DNA of 12,283 nt from an uncultured Anaerolineae bacterium. Its GTDB lineage: Bacteria > Chloroflexota > Anaerolineae > Anaerolineales > Villigracilaceae. The notes under the pieces were generated by a model. The model was given only the letters and a program-made list of their open reading frames with translations. It was not told the origin of the DNA and ran no database searches. Where the stretch lies: NCBI GenBank assembly GCA_903854805.1, contig CAINXK010000211.1:1-12283 (forward strand), read 5' to 3'. The number at the start of each line of letters is the position of its first letter. The stretch's first letter is position 1. The position numbers were made by a program, and so were the translations under genes. Of the stretch, positions 6,985-12,283 are shown one piece after another.

Positions 6985-7938
6985 TCATGCATAAGCAGGA
7001 ATTCGACATGACTGGCAAAGGTCCAACCAGCCAGGGTGACCAATTTGGCGAATTACAAAATCCATTTCGGCCTGGCTGACCATGGGTTGACCACAGGCTT
7101 TGCAAGTCACCCGCTCTGAAAGACGCAGGACAACAGGTTCCACAAAAGCAGGCTGTGCCAGCGGCTGCATCGACAATAGCTTTGTATCACAAACCGCCGC
7201 ACACCGGCCACAGCCAGTACAGCGTGATTCCAACAATACCAGTGAAGTCAGCTCTACCGTTTCACGAATACTCAGCGCCATGGTCGGACAGCGCTGTGTA
7301 CAAAAACCGCACAGGTTGCAAGCAGCCATGTCCTCGAGCACGGGTAAACGGGCAGATGGAATTTCTACTACGGGAACCGGCCTGATGGCATGCGTGATCC
7401 AATCGGCAAGTAGTTGCCCAATCACTGCATAAACCGGGTCGGATCCACGCGCCATGGCTTGTCCAAGCGCAGGCAGCCAGCGATCAGCATGCTGCCTGAG
7501 AAAATCCTTTTCGGCGGCAGGGTTGTTCTGTTCCACCAGGTAGGCTAAGAATGCAAGCTCTGGCGCAGCACCATCGGGTAGCTCACTGCCTTCCACTTGT
7601 AACCCGGCCTGCGAATAACATTTAGCCACCTCAAAAGTGGCTTCGCCCAGGATACGCCCGGTCAGAAAGGCTGATTCGTACAACCAGTGACGTGGTTGCC
7701 CCCCAATCTGACCAGAGGCCTGACGGCCTCCGGTCAGATTGGAGTATCGCACCTGGCGCTCGGGCAAAGATTCAGACTGGATCAAAGCCAAACCCCGAAC
7801 AGCCGTGGAATTGGGCAGCAATTGCGAAGCCAACTCATAGAGCGGCCATTCCCGGCCGGGTAGGCAAATCCACTGTGGGGGCTCAGCCAGGGCTTCCGCC
7901 AGGGCAGCGTACATATCAGCACGGTCAGAAAAAGACAT
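6985..7938 (-). CDS. TorD-like molybdoenzyme chaperone fused to a two-cluster ferredoxin and zinc-ribbon-like tail
   Basis: The product has 317 residues. Residues 1-185 are a helical TorD/NarJ-type chaperone domain (LYESAFLTG at 86-94, ELAFLAYLVEQ at 127-137, then a helical end near 180). Such proteins bind the apo catalytic subunit, often its Tat signal, and assist cofactor loading. Residues 207-250 are a bacterial ferredoxin module with two complete [4Fe-4S] motifs: Cys207/210/213/217 and Cys240/243/246/250. A third part has CKAC (279-282) and CQSC (308-311), a four-Cys set that looks like a zinc ribbon. It is the last gene of the operon, 51 bases after the small membrane protein, with AGAGG before the ATG. 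The context supports a role in maturing the Mo subunit encoded upstream. The added clusters suggest a redox or Fe-S delivery function, which is inference. No signal peptide is visible, so it is probably cytoplasmic. Confidence 0.85.
   Translation of the reverse strand: MSFSDRADMYAALAEALAEPPQWICLPGREWPLYELASQLLPNSTAVRGLALIQSESLPERQVRYSNLTGGRQASGQIGGQPRHWLYESAFLTGRILGEATFEVAKCYSQAGLQVEGSELPDGAAPELAFLAYLVEQNNPAAEKDFLRQHADRWLPALGQAMARGSDPVYAVIGQLLADWITHAIRPVPVVEIPSARLPVLEDMAACNLCGFCTQRCPTMALSIRETVELTSLVLLESRCTGCGRCAAVCDTKLLSMQPLAQPAFVEPVVLRLSERVTCKACGQPMVSQAEMDFVIRQIGHPGWLDLCQSCRIPAYA
7703..7742. repeat. Near-perfect 40-bp palindrome inside the chaperone gene
   Basis: CCAATCTGACC (7703-7713) is the exact reverse complement of 7732-7742, and GAGGCC (7715-7720) of 7725-7730. 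The result is a 17-pair hairpin with one A/C mismatch and a 4-base loop (TGAC). It lies in frame in the coding region for a Gly/Ser/Gln-rich linker (about residues 66-80) of the chaperone domain. Confidence 0.9.
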
Positions 7939-7989
7939 CTTGCCTCTTAGTTGATCACTATGATGAGGTTAAGTAGTTCACGAACATCT

Positions 7990-8139
7990 TTATTTTTCAT
8001 CGTCCGACTTGCCACCGGCCATGATCCAGCGTATCAGAAAGAAATAAACGACAGCCGCCAGGGTAACCACGGTCAGTATCACGATTCCACCAGGCCCAGG
8101 TGAAGTAAAAAAAGCTGAAACCATATCGCCAATATTCAT
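7990..8139 (-). CDS. 49-residue single-helix membrane protein of the molybdoenzyme operon
   Basis: The product is 49 residues, MNIGDMVSAFFTSPGPGG at the start, then one membrane helix (about 18-40, IVILTVVTLAAVVYFFLIRW), then a short charged tail (KSDDEK). By the positive-inside rule the Lys/Arg side after the helix suggests the C-terminus is cytoplasmic. A strong Shine-Dalgarno (AGGAGAG, complement of 8147-8153) stands seven bases before the ATG at 8139; a longer in-frame reading to 8271 would overlap the NrfD gene and has no such site. It lies 16 bases after the NrfD stop and 51 bases before the chaperone gene, all on one strand. I do not recognise the family. The position suggests an accessory or stabilising subunit of the membrane complex. 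Confidence 0.8.
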   Translation of the reverse strand: MNIGDMVSAFFTSPGPGGIVILTVVTLAAVVYFFLIRWIMAGGKSDDEK

Positions 8140-8155
8140 TTTTAGGCTCTCCTGC

Positions 8156-9511
8156 TTAAAGATCGGGCTGTGCCCCAGATAAATCATGCTGAGCATCAAC
8201 AGCATGCTGCTCATTGGCTTCGATTGTTTCCCAGATCGGCACGATCGGGAAAAAGCGGGTAAAGATGACATACAACAAGGTCAGCCCTGAAAACAGCCCG
8301 AGGGTAATGGATAATTCTACCCAGGATGGATGGTAGCCTCCCATGCCATTTGTCAGTGTTGGGACAAAGCGAGGACGGGTTTCTGTCGGCACGATCACCA
8401 GTAAACGTTCAATCCACATACCAATGTTGACCGAGATGGAAGCAAATACCATCCAACCAATACTGTCCTTCCCGAGGAACACGTAGACAATAATAGGCAG
8501 GACAAAAACGGTTATACCCATCGTCCAGAACAACCCTGCGAAATCGCCGGTGAACTTTTGCCAGAATACAGGCATTTCATCTGCCAAACCGCCATAACCA
8601 GTTGTCAGAAATTCTGCAATCATCATATACAGCCAGGCCACGGTAAAGACGATCAGCAGTTTGCGCAGATAATTGAACAGGCTGACTGGCAGCACATTTT
8701 CCATGTGATAAACACGGCGCAGAATGGCCAAAACGATTACCACTGCCGCAGTGCCTGAGAATATCGCTCCTACCAGGAAAAACGGACCAATCAATGCCGT
8801 GTGCCAGCCTGGCTGAACAGTCATACCAAAGACCCATGAAACCACTGTATGAACCGTGATAACCAGCAGAGTCATAAATATTGCCATACCATCCAGCACA
8901 CGCTCAAGGCGTTCAAACTGCTCGGGTCGACCAGTCCAACCCAGGGCCAGAAGTTTGTACGTTTTCTGCCACCAGACCGGCACGTCTGTTAACCTATCGC
9001 GGCACAAAGCAATATCCGGTAGAAGCGAGAGGTAAAAGAACACGATACTGGAAAACAGGTACAACGTAACTGCGCTGATATCCCAAAGTAAAGGCGATTG
9101 GAACCTGCCGAAGAAAAAGATATTCAGCACCCGGTCAGGCCGCCCCATATCGATCAGGATCGAGCCGACACCAAAAGGTAAGCTGAAAAGAGTGATGGCC
9201 TCTGCCGCTCGTGTGAGCGGTTTACGCCAGCCAGCCCCAGCCAGCCGCAAAATCGCCGAGATGAACGTGCCTGAATGGGCCAGGCCGATGAAAAACACGA
9301 AGTTGGTGATGTATACGCCCCAGTAGACTGGCCGGTTCAGCCCGGTCTCACCCAGGCCAGAAAACCATTGGGTCAGGTAGGCAAAAACACCCCAACCGAA
9401 CAAGATCAGGAGAACCACCCATAGAAACAGGTCCCCGCGTGTTATGCGGCGTAAAGGCCCAAGGATGATGCCTTCGTTTTTGTTGTAGGGATGATATGTT
9501 GTTGATGTCAT
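8156..9511 (-). CDS. NrfD/PsrC-type quinone-interacting membrane subunit (ActC/QrcD-like)
   Basis: The product has 451 residues with about ten membrane helices (near 28-46, 61-90, 102-124, 138-165, 208-232, 240-268, 284-309, 326-350, 354-378 and 397-426). ITNFVFFIGLAHSGTFISAI (68-87) and the later HTVVSW and GPFFLVGAIFSG segments are typical of the ActC/QrcD/PsrC branch of NrfD proteins. These anchor the iron-sulfur and catalytic subunits and bind menaquinol or menaquinone. With ten helices it is longer than eight-helix NrfD proteins such as PsrC, and nearer to ActC and QrcD. The ATG at 9511 lies 3 bases after the ferredoxin-subunit stop, with a GAAGGA ribosome site inside that gene, so the two are translationally coupled. 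It has no haem ligand pattern of the NarI type. Direction of electron flow is not readable from sequence. Confidence 0.92.
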   Translation of the reverse strand: MTSTTYHPYNKNEGIILGPLRRITRGDLFLWVVLLILFGWGVFAYLTQWFSGLGETGLNRPVYWGVYITNFVFFIGLAHSGTFISAILRLAGAGWRKPLTRAAEAITLFSLPFGVGSILIDMGRPDRVLNIFFFGRFQSPLLWDISAVTLYLFSSIVFFYLSLLPDIALCRDRLTDVPVWWQKTYKLLALGWTGRPEQFERLERVLDGMAIFMTLLVITVHTVVSWVFGMTVQPGWHTALIGPFFLVGAIFSGTAAVVIVLAILRRVYHMENVLPVSLFNYLRKLLIVFTVAWLYMMIAEFLTTGYGGLADEMPVFWQKFTGDFAGLFWTMGITVFVLPIIVYVFLGKDSIGWMVFASISVNIGMWIERLLVIVPTETRPRFVPTLTNGMGGYHPSWVELSITLGLFSGLTLLYVIFTRFFPIVPIWETIEANEQHAVDAQHDLSGAQPDL

Positions 9512-9514
9512 GGC

Positions 9515-10243
9515 TTATCCTTCCCGCAGGTAAATTGTCTTTGGTTTGGTCCCAACTTCCTCCAACACGCGGAAGGCGCGGGTTTTCTTTGAAAGTTGCG
9601 AGACCGTGCTGTTGGGATCATCCAGATCGCCGAAGAATCTGGCCTTGCCGGTGCAGGTCTGCACACAGGCCGGCACGTACTCATCGGCCCGAAAATCTCG
9701 GCCTTCAGCTTCAGCCTGGGCATGCGCTTTTTTAAGGCGGTGAATGCAATATGTGCATTTTTCAACCACCCCCAAAGGACGCACAGCCGGGCCTTCCAAC
9801 ACGCCAGCCGCTTCCACACGATCAGGATTCAAATGATCGGCCATGGGGGCTTCCCAATGCGCTTGGCGCCAATTGAAATAGCGCACCGCATAGGGGCAAC
9901 CAACTGTGCAGAAACGGCAGCCAATACAACGCGCATAATTCTGCTCAACGATACCTTCATCATTAAGGAATGTTGCGCCTACCGGACAAACCTTGATGCA
10001 GGGCGGATTTTCGCAATGCATGCACGGGCGAGGAATATAGCGCGTCGTGACAGTCGGATATTCACCAGTCTCTTCTTCAGAACTTACCGGCAAAGGGAAG
10101 ACATCATTCCAACGCATGGCGCGACCAAGCAAAGCCTCTTCTGGCGCAACAGCCGGCGTGTTATTTTCGGCACGGCAGGCTACACTGCAACCCTGGCAGG
10201 CCACACATTTATCCAGATCAATTACCATGGACCATTTTGACAT
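9515..10243 (-). CDS. Four-cluster [4Fe-4S] electron-transfer subunit of a complex iron-sulfur molybdoenzyme
   Basis: The product has 242 residues with 16 ligand cysteines in four sets: 13/16/19/23, 74/77/82/86, 106/109/112/116 and 163/166/193/197. This is the full complement of the DmsB/PsrB/NrfC/QrcC family, with no ligand replaced (in DmsB-like and NarH-like relatives one position may change and a [3Fe-4S] cluster results). The subunit wires electrons between the catalytic subunit and the membrane quinone subunit encoded next. No Tat or Sec signal is present, so if the complex faces outward it would have to be co-exported with the catalytic subunit. The ATG at 10243 has AGGAG overlapping the TAG stop of the upstream gene, 9 bases apart, so translation is coupled. 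Confidence 0.95.
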   Translation of the reverse strand: MSKWSMVIDLDKCVACQGCSVACRAENNTPAVAPEEALLGRAMRWNDVFPLPVSSEEETGEYPTVTTRYIPRPCMHCENPPCIKVCPVGATFLNDEGIVEQNYARCIGCRFCTVGCPYAVRYFNWRQAHWEAPMADHLNPDRVEAAGVLEGPAVRPLGVVEKCTYCIHRLKKAHAQAEAEGRDFRADEYVPACVQTCTGKARFFGDLDDPNSTVSQLSKKTRAFRVLEEVGTKPKTIYLREG

Positions 10244-10252
10244 TTTCTGCTC

Positions 10253-12283
10253 CTATGCCCGGTACACTTTAACATTTGTGTTGGTAAAAACAGCCAGGCC
10301 GCTGGATGGTTCGCTGGCCGGATTGAGGATTTCCAGACCATTAACACCTCTACCTGCAGAGAAACGCCCGCAAGTATGGCCCTGGTTATATGGCATATTG
10401 ACTACATCTGGTCGTAAACCTTTGACAGTCCGCATGGTGGTCTTAAGCTTTCCAAAGGGACTTTCCACCCAGACCAGATCTTTATCGGCAAATCCGAGCC
10501 CAAGCGCTGTCTTTGGGTTCATCTCTAACCAGGAATTCCAAGTTTCGCCGACCGTCATACCGCTGATCTCTTGCAGTGTGGGCAAGTTGGCAGCTGCGCT
10601 GACCGGTCCAAGGCTCATCAAAGTGATGATATTCAAGCGCAGGGGGAAGGTGGCTGCATCGCCAGCCTCTGGACCATTCTCGTGATGCGGCAGGCAGACA
10701 GGATCGCCAGCCTGAGAAATACCGAGTTCGGCCAATTGATCTTTTTTCATGGCACCCAGCAGGCAAAATAGTTCACGGCTAAAGAAGTCAAAGCGCCCGT
10801 CTCGCGGAGCATTACGACGGTCACGACCTACAACTTCGTTAACCCAGTGCTGACTGCCGCGATGAGCATAGCGGTAACCCGGGGTCAACCAGACACCCAG
10901 CTCCTGAAAAGTCTTCCAATCTGTGCCAATATCCTTCAGCCGGAATTGGATGACAGCCTGAAAATCTTCCCACGGGAAGGCCTTGGCGATCTCGCCACCC
11001 ATGGCCCTGGCAACCTGCAGGATGACATCACCAGTGTTGCGCGATTGCAAACGCGGAGCAATGGCAGGTTGGCGCAGAGCAACTCCCGGGTAACCCATTC
11101 CATGAATGGCATCGTCCTGCCAACGCTCCAGAAAAGTGGCTTCCGGCAAGATCAGATCGGCATAGCGCGCGGTTTCATCTGCAAAGCTTGAAAAGGAAAC
11201 AATAAACGGAATTTTCTTGAATGCTTCAACAAAACGCTGACCACCAGGAGCATCATAAACAGGGTTGGCATCATATAAGAAAAGCGCATCCACAGCCTTA
11301 CCTGCCAACACCCGGTCTGCAACCGCCTGGTATGCATTGCGCGCCAGCGGGAATACACTTCCGGCGCCATCCACCCGTTCAGTCGTCAGACCCTTCGCAG
11401 CCACGTCATCAGCAGGCAGCACAGGCCAATCAGTGCACTCAAAATATCGTTGGGTCAGTACTCCGCCTGGGCGGTCAAGACTGCCCACCAGGGCATTAAG
11501 CATGTGGACTGCCATGGCGGCATACACACCACTGATACTGCCATTGAGTAGACCACCCTTACCAGGCAGAATAGCTACAGCTGGAGCGTTGCTGGCAAAT
11601 TCGCCAGCTATGCGCGCTATGGTAGACGCGGGCACACCAGTGATTTTTTCCACATGTGCGGGGTCGTAGTTTTCCAACACATAGGTCATAAAGCCCTTGT
11701 GGCTTTTACCCTTCTCGTCTTTAAAATCTTCAAAACCAAAGGAATAGTTGTGAATGAAATCCGCGTCGAACAAACTGGCGCGAATGATTACATTGGCAAT
11801 TCCAAGCGCCAGAGCAGCATCTGTGCCGGGTTTGATCGGGATCCATTCATCAGCCTTTGCGCCAGTAACACCCTGGCGCGGATCGATCATGACCACTTTA
11901 CTGCGTGTTGCTCGCCCTCGGCGAGAATAGCTGATGCCGCTGATGGTGCGCAGCGGGTTTGGACCGGCTTCCAACAAGCTGGCGCCAAAAGAAAGAATAT
12001 AGCGGCTGTTTTCCAGGTCATAGACCGGCAGATCGTAAACACCCTGGGTGAGATAGACACCCAGGCGAGCTGCCGCCACGTTCAAGCTTTCATTTCTGAC
12101 AAAATTCGGGGAACCAACGGCCTGCATGAAGCGCTCAAATAACGGCCGCAGCTGGCCGCGTGTATCTCCAGCCATGAAAACAAGTTTTTCAGGCTGTCCT
12201 GCTGAACGCAGCGCATTGATCTTCTCGGCCACAGTTTTGATGGCTTCATCCCAAGAAATAGGTTCCCATTCCCCGCTGCCACG
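10253..12283 (-). CDS. Molybdopterin oxidoreductase catalytic subunit, 5' end outside the window
   Basis: About 676 residues are visible and the frame is open to the right edge. GTG at 12232 is not the start, because the upstream codons read RGSGEWEPISWDEAIKTVAE, the conserved stretch after the N-terminal Fe-S domain in the DMSO-reductase family. The first 60-150 residues (signal and Fe-S motif) are therefore missing. Family marks are SFGASLLEAGPNP, VVMIDPR, ADEWIPIKPGTDAALALGIA, YADLILPEATFLE, and the C-terminal dinucleotide-binding region (DLVWVESPFGKLKTT, then PYNQGHTCGRFSAGRGVN). The protein should carry bis-MGD and reduce or oxidise an unknown substrate, passing electrons to the four-cluster subunit. 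The likely Mo-ligand position seems to be Asn (codon at 12080-12082). The gene leads an operon with ferredoxin, NrfD, small membrane protein and chaperone. It most resembles QrcB/PsrA/TtrA-like proteins, but I cannot choose among them. Confidence 0.9.
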   Translation of the reverse strand, partial: RGSGEWEPISWDEAIKTVAEKINALRSAGQPEKLVFMAGDTRGQLRPLFERFMQAVGSPNFVRNESLNVAAARLGVYLTQGVYDLPVYDLENSRYILSFGASLLEAGPNPLRTISGISYSRRGRATRSKVVMIDPRQGVTGAKADEWIPIKPGTDAALALGIANVIIRASLFDADFIHNYSFGFEDFKDEKGKSHKGFMTYVLENYDPAHVEKITGVPASTIARIAGEFASNAPAVAILPGKGGLLNGSISGVYAAMAVHMLNALVGSLDRPGGVLTQRYFECTDWPVLPADDVAAKGLTTERVDGAGSVFPLARNAYQAVADRVLAGKAVDALFLYDANPVYDAPGGQRFVEAFKKIPFIVSFSSFADETARYADLILPEATFLERWQDDAIHGMGYPGVALRQPAIAPRLQSRNTGDVILQVARAMGGEIAKAFPWEDFQAVIQFRLKDIGTDWKTFQELGVWLTPGYRYAHRGSQHWVNEVVGRDRRNAPRDGRFDFFSRELFCLLGAMKKDQLAELGISQAGDPVCLPHHENGPEAGDAATFPLRLNIITLMSLGPVSAAANLPTLQEISGMTVGETWNSWLEMNPKTALGLGFADKDLVWVESPFGKLKTTMRTVKGLRPDVVNMPYNQGHTCGRFSAGRGVNGLEILNPASEPSSGLAVFTNTNVKVYRA

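Noticed and set aside
9596..10240. 214-codon open frame, plus strand
   Set aside because: It is antisense to the four-cluster ferredoxin gene, which has all 16 ligand cysteines and coupled start and stop signals.
12230..12232. GTG as the start of the catalytic subunit
   Set aside because: Codons upstream to the window edge encode the conserved family stretch WEPISWDEAI, so the gene starts outside the window.

Overview
The window most likely comes from a Chloroflexota bacterium, probably of the Anaerolineae type. The evidence is an ECF sigma factor paired with a DUF5667 membrane protein carrying a long Asn/Gly/Ser tail, an ActC/QrcD-like NrfD membrane subunit, and middling GC. This placement is inference from gene content; no rRNA or marker gene is present. 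No phage, insertion sequence, CRISPR array, tRNA or rRNA gene was recognised.

Left part, plus strand (1-3310): the 3' part of an unrecognised gene (2-352), possibly frameshifted in a C-run, then a large exported di-haem cytochrome c peroxidase/MauG-type protein (405-3215) with an N-terminal beta-propeller, followed by a strong hairpin. About 580 bases with no convincing gene follow (3310-3892).

Middle, minus strand (3893-5793): a two-gene unit of an ECF sigma factor and a single-pass DUF5667 protein, probably its membrane partner or anti-sigma. The partner's C-terminal 175 or so residues are almost pure Asn/Asp/Gly/Ser/Thr repeats, including a long Asn-Thr run encoded by a 36-bp tandem repeat. 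A strong bidirectional terminator closes the unit. After a 480-base gap comes a small secreted protein on the plus strand (6273-6797), ending at a second hairpin terminator.

Right part, minus strand (12283 down to 6985): a tightly packed operon for a membrane-bound complex iron-sulfur molybdoenzyme. In order of transcription it encodes a molybdopterin oxidoreductase catalytic subunit (5' end outside the window), a four-cluster ferredoxin subunit, a ten-helix NrfD-type quinone-interacting subunit, a 49-residue single-helix membrane protein, and a TorD-like chaperone fused to a two-cluster ferredoxin and a zinc-ribbon-like tail. The likely overall job is exchange of electrons between the membrane quinone pool and a substrate or partner at the catalytic subunit. 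The layout resembles Qrc, Psr and alternative complex III modules, but the substrate cannot be read from the sequence. The position where I expect the protein ligand to molybdenum appears to be Asn rather than Cys/Ser/SeCys/Asp.

The least ordinary elements are the small membrane protein, the chaperone-ferredoxin fusion, the near-perfect palindrome inside that fusion gene, the possible loss of the Mo ligand, and the repeat tail of the sigma-factor partner.
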